DNA of 64,000 nucleotides from Owenia fusiformis (GCA_903813345.2 CAIIXF020000006.1:36306436-36370435); one strand, 5' to 3'. Shown: positions 12,302 to 27,568, numbered from the stretch's first letter. The notes: generated by a model from the letters alone, not told the origin. Made by a program: numbers and translations.

Positions 12302-12762
12302 ATTTGATGAAAGCAAATATACGTTTGAGTTACGAGACCATCCGTCTAACCAATGAAGCAAGACGAGACTTATTCTTACACATTTAACATGTATTTTATG
12401 ACCATAGTAATGCTCAACCATATTGATTTTTCGTTTAATTCTAAATTTATGACTCTCTCCGGTGATCATCCTTTATATAACTCATACATCAATTTATTGA
12501 GCAGATGAAATAAAAGCCGATATCTCATATTTTTAAAGTAGATGATTCCTCTGTATAAATAATATACCACACTCTATCTAAAATTACAGTCTCAGTGTTC
12601 ACGCTATGGATAAACATAACATCTCATGTAATAAAGGATCATCTACTGTATGATATCTGCTCAATCTAAATTAATTCATTTAATATGTACAGTGAACTAA
12701 TACATAACATTGGATAATACGTATATTGCTTAATTAAAGTACATTTAAAGTGGATTTTTGGA

Positions 12763-14118
12763 ATGCGTGGTATGAGCCGAATATTGATTCAAGTGTTTCT
12801 TCTGTTTTTGATTGGACTTTCCATATTGTACAGCTATACTTGGATATGGGGTAATCACAGTTTGACAATGAAATCCAGTTACACCACCCCTTTAAGCCAA
12901 ATGCAAAACTACAAAACTTCACAACGAAGGAAACAAAATGGCAGCCAAAAGACTTGGAATCAATTTGGATCACATAGGAATATTGGAGACCCCTCAGTAC
13001 ATCAGTATCAGGGAAAGTGTGCGAAAGAGAGTTCTGAGTTATTTCAGCTGTCATTCAGACTGTTCCAGTCAATTGAAGCAATCATGAACCCAGTGGACTG
13101 TTCAAAAGCGAAGTATCTATTGTGCGAATGGCCTTTTAAGGATTGGGGCCTTGGATCAATGATGCACCAAATAAGTTATTGTTTCTCCGTTGCCTTAGCA
13201 ACCAATAGAGTGTTGTTGATAAGAGCCCAGGAGAAATTTATTCCTCAAAGTTGGGACTATTACTTGTTACATCCTAGTATTAAATGCTGGGATTATCAAT
13301 ATACCAATTACACATTCTGGTACGACCTTGAGAATTTTGAGAAGAGTAATGTTCAAGTCGTTCGGTTATTACTGACGACAAGTCGTGCAGCGTCTCAAAA
13401 TAAAACATGGCCAAGGCCGCTTCCTGAAAACCTAATGAAAAGTAGTGCATTATGGTACAAACTCGCCCAACTTCACCAATCACGTGCTTTGTGGGTGGTT
13501 GGACAACTGATGGGATACCTCATCCAGCCTTCTCTGTCCTTCTCTCAACAATTAAAGGATCTTAAACGGGCAATAGGTTTCATACATCCAATAATTGGAG
13601 TCCATATACGACGGGGTGACAAGATCACTGAAGCTGAACCTATCCCCACTTACAAATACATTGAACGCATTGAAGCATACATTAACCAATTAGATTACAA
13701 GACTTCTAACGACAAAGTGCCATCTATATTCATCGCATCAGACGACAGAAAACTGATTGATCAGATCAAACAACACTACACGCAGTATAACATCATTCAT
13801 GTACCACATTACTTTTTTAAAACACATTTAGATCTTATCATGTTTGATATTCTGCTTCTGAAGGAATGTGATTATTTCATCGGAACATTTTCATCTAATG
13901 TTGGTCGTCTTGTATACGAGCTACAACAGAGCATGTACGCAGATGCAAGTTGCCTGGCAGAATCACTAGATGACAGTTACACTACCGTCTATTGTTGTAC
14001 CTTAGACCATAATCAACGAAACATGGGTCATTTTCAACCAAATTGTTCGTCTGGAACTACGAGACGACAATACGATATAATTGAAGCATGCAAAAATGTT
14101 TCACTATTCCCTCCTTGA
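12763..14118 (+). CDS. FUT8-like (GT23) fucosyltransferase, copy B
   Basis: Single-exon, 451-residue paralogue of the gene at 9689, highly similar along its whole length and nearly identical in the last third (long stretches of DNA from about 13,500 to 13,990 match copy A). Start ATG at 12763 (MRGMSRIL). A hydrophobic anchor at about residues 7-27 is followed by a stem and the catalytic domain, with HIRRGDK at 281-287 and the TFSSNVGR motif. The predicted role is Golgi transfer of fucose from GDP-fucose. As in copy A the FUT8 SH3 domain is missing, so core alpha-1,6 activity cannot be assumed. It ends 12 residues later than copy A. AATAAA at 14134-14139, 16 bases after the stop, is a likely polyadenylation signal. 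The near identity of the 3' halves suggests recent duplication or gene conversion. Confidence 0.89.
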   Translation: MRGMSRILIQVFLLFLIGLSILYSYTWIWGNHSLTMKSSYTTPLSQMQNYKTSQRRKQNGSQKTWNQFGSHRNIGDPSVHQYQGKCAKESSELFQLSFRLFQSIEAIMNPVDCSKAKYLLCEWPFKDWGLGSMMHQISYCFSVALATNRVLLIRAQEKFIPQSWDYYLLHPSIKCWDYQYTNYTFWYDLENFEKSNVQVVRLLLTTSRAASQNKTWPRPLPENLMKSSALWYKLAQLHQSRALWVVGQLMGYLIQPSLSFSQQLKDLKRAIGFIHPIIGVHIRRGDKITEAEPIPTYKYIERIEAYINQLDYKTSNDKVPSIFIASDDRKLIDQIKQHYTQYNIIHVPHYFFKTHLDLIMFDILLLKECDYFIGTFSSNVGRLVYELQQSMYADASCLAESLDDSYTTVYCCTLDHNQRNMGHFQPNCSSGTTRRQYDIIEACKNVSLFPP

Positions 14119-14133
14119 ACATTTTTGATGAAA

Positions 14134-14139
14134 AATAAA
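14134..14139 (+). terminator. Polyadenylation signal of FUT8-like copy B
   Basis: AATAAA shortly after the TGA at 14116-14118. Confidence 0.6.
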
Positions 14140-14329
14140 ATATTACAAGTAACAAGGACGTATATTGTCTATCAAAGTCCTTGGTAACATTATCCATAAA
14201 CAAAAATAATGACTTTTTAGTCCTTTGACAATAAAATATGACATTATCCAATATCATAAATATTAACTTCAATACTTATGGTAACATAAATAATATTGAA
14301 CAATTCATGTAAAACAAGAAATCAGCTAC

Positions 14330-15190
14330 CGCTACACGGAGTAGCAAATCCCAACGAACAAAATTTTCAATGTAAACTAGACAACAGCAACGCCAAGGCG
14401 TAGCCAATCCCATCGAACAGCCATGGCTGGCAAAAAGTGTATATAAAAAATGGCCACCATTATAGCCAAATTGTCATCAGAAAGTGTAATATGTTATAAG
14501 AGAAAGTGTCTATGTAATATTTCAACAAAATCGGGCACACATACATGTCCATGCCGGCCATTTTTTAAAATGGCCGCCTACTTGCCATTTTGAAAAATGA
14601 CCGCCTTCTGCCAAAAGTGTCATTAGACAGTGTGCCATGCTTATAGTATTCACATACCAAATATGAACAAAATCGCTCCACTACTTTTCGAGTTATAGTA
14701 AAAAAGCGTTAAGATGGCGGCCATTTTGAAAAATGACCGCCTTCTGCCAAAAGTGTCATTATACAGTGTACCATGCTTATAGTATTCACATACCAAATAT
14801 AAACAAAATCGCTCAACTAGTTTTCAAGTTACAGGAAAAATCGTAAAATAGCGTGTAATGGCCGCCATTTTTCAAGATGGCTGCCATGTGCTTCTTCGAT
14901 ATCTACATTTTTAGCTTTATTAATGTCCTAAATATTTTTTACATTTAAAACATATTGCTATTACAGTTTTACATATTGACCTAAATTACTGTAAAATCGC
15001 ACTAAAATGGCTGCGATTTTTAAATGAGCGGCCAGTTTGAAAATCGACTTTCGAGCAGAACTTCTATCCCCATAGGGTATATGTGTACAAAATATGAACA
15101 AAATCGGGCCAGTTATTGCCCGGACGGGCGGACGGGTGGACGGACGGACAGACGCAGGCGTTCCCTATATCCCTCCGATTTAACTTCGAT
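14330..15190. repeat. Dispersed repeat with CGGAGTAGCAAATCCCAACG end
   Basis: Starts near 14330 and ends near CGATGGGATA (about 15190). Inside, a roughly 150-bp unit with AAATGACCGCCTTCTGCC is duplicated, and the right part holds a (GGAC)n-rich stretch at 15120-15150. Related ends occur at 2.26-3.19 kb and 50.68-50.99 kb. Origin unknown. Confidence 0.55.
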
Positions 15191-15194
15191 GGGA

Positions 15195-15560
15195 TAATTA
15201 TAGGATATCCTATGATTTTGAGGAATACCATTTTTATCTACGAGGTGATATTGATATCTGCACGAGAGAGCGAAGAGGAGTGTACTAAATTACAAGGAGT
15301 GTACTTACAAGGAGTGTACTAAATGTATAATATCATTGCAAAATGAATTTCATGCAAAACAGAGTCAATTTGGCGGGAAATCAACAAGCGGAGTATATCG
15401 TCACAATATCCTCCGCATATTGGGTTTTCCGGAGTATATTGTCACGATATCCTCCGCCCGGAGTATATCGTAACGATATCCTCCGGATATTCATTTTGCC
15501 CATAAATATCAAATTTATTTTTTAATGTTATTATACATTTAGTACACTAAGTGTAGGATA
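15195..15560. repeat. Palindrome-rich repeat, copy B
   Basis: Opposite orientation to copy A at 1676. Starts at the palindrome ATAGGATATCCTAT and carries three 27-nt imperfect palindromes bounded by CGGAG and CTCCG (15391-15485), then the conserved TTAGTACACTAAGTGTAGG. Confidence 0.82.
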
Positions 15561-16075
15561 ATTATAGGATATCCTATGATTTTGAGTAATATCCTTTTTA
15601 TCTACGAGGTGATATTGATATCTGCACGAGAGAGCAAAGCGAACGAGTGCATATATCAATATCACAGAGTAGATTAAAATGATATTCGGAAAAATTATAG
15701 GATGTACTTATTATCCATTCTTACACTTACAAGGAGTCAACTAAATGTATAATATCATTGCAAAATGAATTTCATGCCAAATAGAGTCAATTTGGCGGGA
15801 AATCAACAAGCGGAGTATATCGTCACAATATCCTCCGCATATTGGGTTTTCCGGAGTATATCGTCACGATATCCTCCGCATATTGGTTTTCCAGGTGTAC
15901 ATCGTGGCGATATCCTCCGGTTATTCATTTTGCCAATAGATATCAAATTTATTTTTTAATGTTACCATACATTTAGCACACTAAGAGTAGCATAATAAAG
16001 GATATCCTTTGATCTTTGACGGATAGCATTTCTATCCATGAGTGGATATCGCTCATCAGATGGCCTGGGCGATAT
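15561..16075. repeat. Palindrome-rich repeat, copy C
   Basis: Second head-to-tail copy of the same module. It contains the complete hairpin (arms near 15600 and 15670, ATCTACGAGG-type) and three 27-nt palindromes, the last one diverged. The end near 16010 carries another GGATATCC palindrome. Confidence 0.82.
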
Positions 16076-16099
16076 CCATGACGTTTAGGACCCGACACT

Positions 16100-16375
16100 A
16101 GTATCAGGGGAAGTGCAAAAAAAGAGAGTTTTATGTCATCAAAGTTGTCTTTTTGAATGTTCCAGTCAATTGAAGCAATAATGAATCCAGTGGATTGTTC
16201 AAAAGTGAAATGTCTTTTGTGCGATTGGCCTTTTTAGGCATGGGGCCTTGGATCCTTGATTCACCAAATAAGTTATTGTTCCTCCGTTGCCTGTATTAAA
16301 TGCTGGGATTTTCAATATACTGATTATACATTCTGGTTCGACCTGGAGAATTTTGAAAAGAGTAATGTTCAAGTC
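16100..16375 (+). pseudogene. FUT8-like gene fragment
   Basis: Matches the region of copies A and B from the TATCAGGG-GAGTGCAAA stem to the AATGTTCAAGTC segment. It has an in-frame stop (CCTTTTTAGGCA where intact copies read CCTTTTATGGCA or CCTTTTAAGGAT). About 60 bp between GTTGCC and TTAAATGCTGG are missing. A short match (GCTTTGTGGGTGATT) at 16907-16921 may be the next part of the same gene, displaced by about 530 bp. A dead partial copy. Confidence 0.82.
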
Positions 16376-17813
16376 ACTGGCAGATCCAGAAGTTAACAAG
16401 GGGCCAAATTTTGAGTCAGCGAAAAAACTTCCGCGCAAAAAAAATGTTTGGGCCCCTGAAGCCAAAAGTTCACTCTTAAAAATGAATTACTTGAGTATTT
16501 CCCCAGTATTTCCCAAGTATAAAAATTACTTAAAGTTAAATACTTAGTTTTACTTCATTTTACTTAGGTTTAACTTATATTGTCATTTTGAGTTTTTTAA
16601 TTGCTTAATTATGTAAATGAGTATTACAATTACTACAGTAAGTATTTCAATTTCTCTCCTTGCATTAGTAAATTCACCATAAATGAATTACTTAAAAATT
16701 ACTTAAAGATTATTCAGTATTTCAAGATTATTTAAATAATTTTTGACTTAAAATGAGTAGTACAATTTCTCAATATAAGGAAATCCAAGTAATAATTTTT
16801 AAGAGTGTTGGGACCAACTTATACCCAAAAAGGCCAATTTCTGGCCCCTACAAAATTTTTGGGCCCTAAAATTATTTTCTGGGCACACAAAAAGGGGGAG
16901 GTGGGTCCTATGCTTTGTGGGTGATTCACACTACCCTACCTCGATCGCGCATGCGCGAGATTTTTGGCTTTCAACCAGGTCGCTTTTGAGTATATCGACT
17001 GCTTAGTCAACAGGTTGATACATTTGGTGCTCGAATTTAAGTCAATATTGTTATTCGCTGAACTTCAATGGTGAAATAGTGAAGTCCATGTTCAAAGTTA
17101 TACGATGGTTGAAGGAAGAATATAAATAATATCGTTTTACATTTTAAAATATTTGAGATGTCATAGTACAGGGTACAAACGTTTCAAAAGTTGATCAATA
17201 CAGGGTGCAAGGAATGTAAATTGTTCAATAGTACAGGGAGCGAGAAAGTAAGCTGATTATACACAACGATTCGCTGGTTTTATACAAAAACCAATTCTGA
17301 GATAGTAAGTAATATACTAGAATCATGTTTTGCACAATAGTGTGATAGTATATTTTTGAATTACTTTATGTAATTGATCTAATCTTTATTTTCATACGAG
17401 TACAATAACAACGTACATGTGCCAATCATTATTTCTAATGCGCTTGATATCCTAATCCAGCGCGCGGTACATGGAGCTGTATTTGACATTCAAAACCAGA
17501 ATATAATGAATAATAGAAGGAATGATACGTTCCATTGGAGTACATTGATGCATGAATGCATACAAGGGCCTCATTGGAATATTTCAAATGCTGTATATAT
17601 GGAAATGCTTGCCAAAAACTGCAAAATAACTATATGTTAACTATGCGTTACGCGGAATATGGCATATATTCATGGTTGTGCGGTATTTGTGATACGGGTG
17701 AATATACCATACCCACCTGCAGTATATGGCATATTCCGCAGGTTATTATGGCATATTCTGCAGTCAATATAAGGTTGAGTGATGTCATATTTAATTTTTT
17801 CATCAAAACACGT
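16376..17813. other. Stretch with no recognised gene
   Basis: Includes repeated TACTTAAAGTTAAATACTTA-like AT-rich sequence (16480-16810), a GGGCCCC-rich patch, and a hairpin at 17655-17755 whose arms read GCGGAATATGGCATAT and the inverse. A 73-codon frame at 17419-17640 shows no family resemblance. Confidence 0.4.
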
Positions 17814-19165
17814 TCAAGGACTGAACATTGACACATTATTGCATGCTTCAATTATATCATATTGTCGCAAGGTAGTTCCAAACGACCAATTTGGTTTAAA
17901 ATACCCCATTCCTTGTTGATTACTGGCTAAGTAACAACAATAGACATTAGTGTAACGATTATCTAATGATTCTGCCAGGCAACTTGCATCTGCATACATG
18001 CTTTGTTGTAGCTCGTATACAAGACGACCGACATTAGATGAAAATGTCCCGATGAAATAATCACATTCTTTCAGTAGCAGAACATCAAGCATTATGAGAT
18101 CTAAATCTGAAGAAAAGTAATTTGGTATATAAATTATGTTATACTGCGTGTAGTGTTCTTTGATCTGACCAATCAGCGTTCTGTCGTCTGATGCGATAAA
18201 TATAGATGGCAGTTCGTGACTGGTCATCCTGAAACCCAATTGGTTGATATATGCATCAATGCGTTCAATGTATTTGTACGTTGGAATTGGTTCGGCTTCT
18301 CTGATCTTGTCACCGCGTCGTATGTGGACTCCAATAATTGGATGTACGAAACCTATCGCTCGTTTAAGATCCTCTAATTGTTGATAGAAGGACGGGGAAG
18401 GCTGGATGAGTATCCCATCAATTGCCCAATTACCCACAAAGCAGGTGATTGGTGAAGTTGGGTGAGTTTGTACCATAATTCACTATTGACCATTAAGTTT
18501 TCAGGAAGTGGCATAGGCCATGTTTTACTATTAGGGGCCCCACTCATCGTCAGTGATAACCACACGACTTGAACATTACTCTTCTCAATATTCTCCAGGT
18601 CATACCAAAATGTATAGTTTGTGTATTGGAAATCCCAGCATTTAGTACTAGGTTGCAACAAGTAATAGTCCCAACTTTGAGGAATGAAATTCTCTTGGGC
18701 TCTTATCAACAACACTCTCTTGGTCGCTAAGGCAACGGAGAAACAATAACTTATTTGGTGAATCATGGATCCAAGGCCCCATGCCGCAAGAGGCCATTCG
18801 CACAATAGGTACTTCGCATTTGAACAGTCCGCCGGGTTCATTATTGCTTCCATTGACTGGAACATTCTAAATGACAACTGAGATGAAATAGAATTGTCTG
18901 TTTGGCACTTTCCCTGATACTGATGTACTGAGGGGTCTCCAATATTCCTATGTGATCCAAGTTGATTCCAAGTATTTTGGCTGCCACTATGTGTCCTTTG
19001 TTGTGAAGTTTTGTAGTTTTGCATTTGGCTTAAAGGTGTGGTGTAACTGGATTTCATTGTCGGAATGTGATCACCCCATGTCCAAGCATAGCTGTACAAT
19101 ATGGTAAGTCCAAGCAAAACTAGAAAGAACACTTGAATCATCAATATTCGGCCAATACTCTGCAT
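17814..19165 (-). pseudogene. FUT8-like (GT23) copy C, inverted, one-base frameshift
   Basis: Full-length third paralogue on the opposite strand. It starts at ATG 19163-19165 (MQSIGRIL, with the same anchor and stem as copies A and B). The frame runs to about 18411, where copies A and B have GGATACCTCATCC and this copy has GGATACTCATCC. The loss of one C shifts the frame just after GQLMGY and would end the protein about 11 residues later. The remaining catalytic half (HIRRGDK, TFSSNVGR) is open in the next frame down to the stop at 17814. Apart from the one base the gene looks intact, so a sequencing or assembly error, or a very recent inactivation, are the alternatives. The 5' flank (about 19200-19320) resembles the flanks of copies A and B. 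Confidence 0.85.
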
Positions 19166-20173
19166 TTCAGAAATTAACAATCAAAGGTATTTAATTAAGC
19201 ACTATACATGTATAGGTATCAATGTATGTATTATCCTTCAACAATGTTATGCATGAGTTCTATGTGCATATTAGAATAAAGCAGATCTCAAACATATGCA
19301 GTAAATAATTCCTCAATCCTCATTTAGTATATTCAAATATCTTGCTCATTCACAAACATGACAATGCATGTCCCATTATAATGACTGTAGAGTCATAAAT
19401 GTCATAAACAAAGAAAAATCAATATATGATATAATATATGTATTTTCTAGGGAATTTACTATCTAATAGACTAACTTTCTCACGGCTTATCATTGACTAC
19501 ATACAGTGACAGAATAAACGGGTGTACACTTTAGATGACAGTACGTTGTTATTTCCGCTATTTTGGACCGCCATTTTATTTGTGTTGCATGATTTTAAGG
19601 TGACGTCCCCAAAAACTCATTGTGTACGAGTATCGTTTATTTGACCGTATTGAAAAACATTTGTTTTATTGGAAAGAGTTTATGCTTTTATGCTAAATAA
19701 TTTGTTGATAGTTTCCCCTAGCTCGTACCTAATAATTCCAATATAAAAATATGACTTACAATACATGATTCGTTATTGCAATTCAAACATGACTCTGGTC
19801 AATGATGAAGTATGGTTGACAAATAAATGATCTAAAGAATTTACCAAACCCACATAGACATGATAGATATACTTGTATCATATCTTAATGTCCTTTTATA
19901 TTTCAATTTTATCATATCACTCAAAGCCCCGCTTCTAACATGAGCTCATTACTCGGGATGTCAGCGGGGCCTACTGGATGGTCCCTGTGTAATTGACAAA
20001 CTGTACATTGCTTTAATTTGATTAATTCGATTGAGTGTAATACATGTTTGAGGAAAATAGATGCAACAATCTCTCCAAAAATGATGGACGGACAGTAATC
20101 TTTTAAAAATGTGTAACACAGCCTCCCTTTTGTCTGGATTATGACCACTTCCACTGCTTCTCTATGATATCCC
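19166..20173. other. Intergenic region, 5' side of copy C
   Basis: 19200-19320 is homologous to the 5' flanks of copies A and B, so promoter DNA was copied with the genes. The rest shows nothing recognisable. Confidence 0.45.
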
Positions 20174-20402
20174 TTAAGGTCAGGGCCACTTTGATGAAAT
20201 TTCATGACCATGTGCTATTTTCAGATAAGCAACTAATTCCACACATCATCTACATCTTTCATTCTTGCACAAAAGATGCATTAGTGCACCTAGACTATTA
20301 ATTGAGGGTTGATAATTCTTAGAGAATGTTTGAATAACTAGAATATTCAGTGGTTTACTTTTCAAAAATGCAAAAAAATTCCAAAGTGCACCCTGGCCTT
20401 AA
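20174..20402. mobile_element. TTAA-flanked MITE, copy 1
   Basis: Starts TTAAGGTCAGGG and ends CCCTGGCCTTAA. A 372-bp relative is at 24081-24452 inside an RPS18 intron. TTAA at both ends suggests a piggyBac- or Kolobok-type target site; this is an inference. Confidence 0.65.
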
Positions 20403-20436
20403 CAAACTCAGCAGTACTGTGGAATACTGATCTATA

Positions 20437-21381
20437 CAGTGCGTATCAAAAAAACGCAACAGATTGTTATCTCGGAAAAGCACAAAACCAGTGATAACAG
20501 CATTGATTTTATTCTAGCACCATAAAGCCATGTGTACTTTACAATGATATATCATTCATTGATATTTGGTGATGGTTGGGCCGCGGGCGAGTAATCATTC
20601 CATTTGCAAAGTGGGCCAAAATTAGCTTGGGACCAAGTTATAAACATCGCAAAAGTCAGTGTACGGAGCCCGATACAATATTTGAAGAAAATATATAAAC
20701 AATGCCGACTGCATCATTTTCATTCAATGTACCAAAAAGCCAAATTACTCCTCTTTGCAATGGAATATCATTCATTCACAGGGAGCCATCTCTGGCCGAA
20801 TAATCATTAATTTTGCAAAGTGGGGCAAAATTCAGCTCGGACCCAAGTTTGAAACATTGCAAAAGTCAGTACAAGGGGCATAGGGGCTATTCGAAGAAGG
20901 TGTGGCACAGACCCTATACCCCTCCAAATTGCCACCACTTCCTTCCACATAAAGATGCGCTCATCTGTCCACGTCATACATGGTTCAGCCCTGAGTCATC
21001 TGTGGGTTAAAGCAGAGAAAAGCAGCCCATAGGAAGTTCTTTCTCGAGGTTTTGCTATATCTGGTGGAGGAATTGTGAGCACAGATGCTCCTGAGATAGC
21101 TCCAAAAGAAAAAGTGACAACAATTCAAGTCAGGGGAACTTCCATTGGCACTTAGCCCTTGCACTGATTTTTTCAATATCTAAAACTTGGCGCAGAGCCG
21201 ATTTTGACCCACTGTGCAAATGGAAGGATTTCTCGCCCAACCATTACCACATGTGAATGAATGACATATCATTGCAGAGGAGAGACGTGGCTTTATGATA
21301 CGTTGAATGAAATTGATGTTGTCATCACTAGTTTTGTGATTTTACGAGATAACTACTTGCGTTTTTTTTTGATACGCCCTG
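20437..21381. mobile_element. 945-bp non-autonomous element with TA target duplication
   Basis: Left end CAGTGCGTATCAAAAAAACG follows TATA; right end is the inverse (GATACGCCCTG) and is followed by TATA. The inverted arms extend for about 200 bp with moderate divergence. The centre contains two direct copies (about 20598 and 20803) of a unit with TTTGCAAAGTGGGGCAAAAT. Tc1/mariner-like by its ends; no transposase recognised. Confidence 0.8.
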
Positions 21382-21514
21382 TATAGGAATAATTTACGAT
21401 TAATATTTTGACAAGCAACCTGCCTTAGGATGCAAGTTTAAAATCCAGTTTTACACATTACTGCTTAAGCCATTCAACATCAAAACATTGATTCTCGTTC
21501 CAGACTGTTTTTAA

Positions 21515-21520
21515 TTTATT
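21515..21520 (-). terminator. RPS18 polyadenylation signal
   Basis: AATAAA on the - strand, about 35 bases after the RPS18 stop codon. Confidence 0.65.
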
Positions 21521-21554
21521 TTGTATAATATTGTACAGAGAAAGATGAAAATGT

Positions 21555-25449
<3,895 letters not shown>

Positions 25450-25454
25450 GATGG

Positions 25455-25500
25455 CGACTAAACCGGAAAAGGAAGTTACTACACTGCGCATGCGCGAGGG
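25455..25500 (-). promoter_or_regulatory. RPS18 core promoter: 5' TOP-like start and NRF-1-type palindrome
   Basis: On the - strand the sequence before the ATG reads ACTTCCTTTTCCGG, a pyrimidine run typical of ribosomal protein 5' TOP transcripts. It overlaps an ETS-type CCGGAA (25463-25468 on +). The palindrome TGCGCATGCGC (25485-25495) lies about 20 bases further upstream and matches the NRF-1 consensus. The transcription start near 25471 is inferred. Confidence 0.65.
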
Positions 25501-25816
25501 GAAGATCTCTGAAAATATTTAGAAAATGTCAATAAACTCTGCTATTTTGACGACTTAGCCACTCACACACGGGTTAGTTAGCATTAAAGAGTGCCTTTCA
25601 TATATGGGCTGATGAACAATTTTAAGATGAGTTAAGTTCAATAAGTCAGAAGTCATAATGATGGTTTCGATCAACGTTTCAGAAATTTATTTCTTTTTCT
25701 TTCACTCAGTTTCAATCTTTCTTTCAATGTCCATCTTTCCTACTTGATCGGTTCAAGTAAATAACCTATGGACGCAGTAATTTGACTTTTAATACGGCAA
25801 ATATTTTTCACTTGAT

Positions 25817-25960
25817 CCGGGGAGACCTTATCTGTTGCAAGACTAACGCCTGGCGTAACCGTCACCATGTTATTAAGTAGCGCAAGGATCCTGCCATAAC
25901 CGTGGTAATGTTATCGTGAAAGCCTGGTATAACCGCGACAATGCTGTATTATATTGCAAT
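25817..25960. repeat. Left arm of a large inverted repeat (about 4.1 kb apart)
   Basis: Reverse complement of roughly 29780-29958, including GCAAGACTAACGCC, AAGGATCCTGCCAT and GTAATGTTATCGTG. The two arms enclose the 1.5-kb TIR element and the mariner-like element. Confidence 0.7.
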
Positions 25961-26345
25961 GCCTGCCATGACCATGACAATGTAATATAGTTCCGCAAGG
26001 CTTGGCATGACCGTGACAATGTAATATAGTACTGCAAGGCCTGGCATGACCATGACAATGTAATATACTGTAGTACTGCAAGGCCTGGCATGACTGTGAC
26101 AATGTTATATAGTTCTGCAAGGCCTGGCATGACAATGTAATATAGTATTGCAAGTTCAGGTATGAGAGTGGTAATGTAGAAATTTATGATTGCTTTAAGT
26201 GACCGTGACAATGTGTATTTGAAAACCTGGCATGACCGTGACAATGTATCATGGGATCACAAAGGCTGGTATGACCTTGACAATGTAATATAGTATTGCA
26301 AGGTCAGGTATGAGGGTGGTAATGTAGAAATTTAGGCTTAGTCCT
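25900..26345. repeat. Tandem array, about 40-bp unit
   Basis: GCCTGGCATGACCATGACAA and TGTAATATAGT recur about every 40 bp (for example 26003, 26043, 26087, 26127), decaying to the right. The open - frames are repeat by-products. Confidence 0.85.
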
Positions 26346-26823
26346 ACTATGACCATTATAATGTATTGCAATGACTAGTAAATATGTATGACATTAATGC
26401 CAGGAATATCCTTAACAGTTTCAAGTGATCGACATAACAATTAGTGTATAACATGAAATATTGCCGTGGATATAAAGTTGCCGATTGCCGAATGTAAAAG
26501 AGAAACGGCAACATAAAATTCGGAAATATAATTAAGTATAATTGAAGATCGATCTTAATGGGCGATAATATGGTAGTTGTCTAACGTGCGTCAACTTACT
26601 GTAATTGTGTAATTTTCGAACGAGTATCAATGATAAAATCAAAGCTTTATTCCCCAGCATAAAATTACAATAAAAAGTTAATAATAAAAATGTTGCAATT
26701 AAAATGCATGCAGTAAAATCTATAAAATATTAAAAGGATTGTCATCACGGTGTATAACCCAAACGCTCCTACATGCACGACGGAGCGTTTCATTTACGCG
26801 GAAACGCTCCGGAGCGAAATAAA

Positions 26824-27568
26824 ATGGCGGCTAATGAAGATTCTACTATGACCGTAAGTATTGTTTCTCTCGTTTCTCTTACATATCATATGTCATGGTG
26901 AAATATTATGTAGTGTTCTCCCCAAAAAAAATTTTCAACTGGGTGCAAGATTTCAAGTCTAAAAAAATCAGCACTTGCTACGCTCACAATATCTCAGTGT
27001 AGGTGCTTACTTCACTCATTCTTTAAATCAGAAGTTGAAGTGCAGATGCCAACTGGGTGCCAACTGGGGGGCCTTTGGTTTCAAGTAGGGGGAGCCCCCG
27101 GTAAAAGTGACATGGGGAGATCACTGTATTCGATGAACGATACTGTGAGCAAAGATCTTATTTATTCAACTTCTGGTGGTAAACTGTTATTTGCTTGATC
27201 AAAGCTCCGTAGTGTAGATCGAACGAATCTGAAGATGACGATTTGACCACAAATTACGAATTAAACTAGTATTTCTATGAAAACGTTAATCTTTCTGTTT
27301 AAGTAGTAGATCACAAACTCGTATATTCTCATTTCCTAAAATCCCAGTCCAAATCCATTACTTGTTCTCGAGAAATCGCTTGTTTTCCTCGAAACGCTCC
27401 GTCGATTTAGAACACAATTTTAGAAACGCTCTTACCATTTTGTTTTGATATCATTTTCAGATTATTAGAGAAAAGTTCCGAATCGAATCTATCTCTCAAA
27501 AACGTGTTGTACTTGTTAGGCAAATTGAAACATCTGAACCTGGTGGTGCTAAACGTGCAACTAGCTGA
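26824..27568 (+). CDS. Possible two-exon micro-gene inside the 1.5-kb transposon
   Basis: ATG at 26824 opens ten codons (MAANEDSTMT) ending at a strong donor, ACC|GTAAGT (26853/26854). A strong acceptor, CATTTTCAG (27460), begins a second open segment in the same phase, 27461-27568, ending TGA. The joined product is 45 residues; the second part is basic (contains REKFRIESISQKR and ends GGAKRATS). I recognise no family. The intron contains a nested MITE. It could be a captured host gene fragment, the remnant of a transposase gene, or chance: each piece is short. The good splice sites and the phase match are the only support. Confidence 0.28.
26913..27128. mobile_element. MITE with CTCCCC ends, copy 3, nested
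   Basis: GTTCTCCCC at left and GGGGAGATCACTG at right, with AACTGGGTGCAA inside. It sits within the 1506-bp element, so that element is the older of the two. Confidence 0.6.

Noticed and set aside
25873-26244. 123-codon - strand frame
   Set aside because: Runs through the ~40-bp tandem array; its periodic peptide reflects the DNA repeat.
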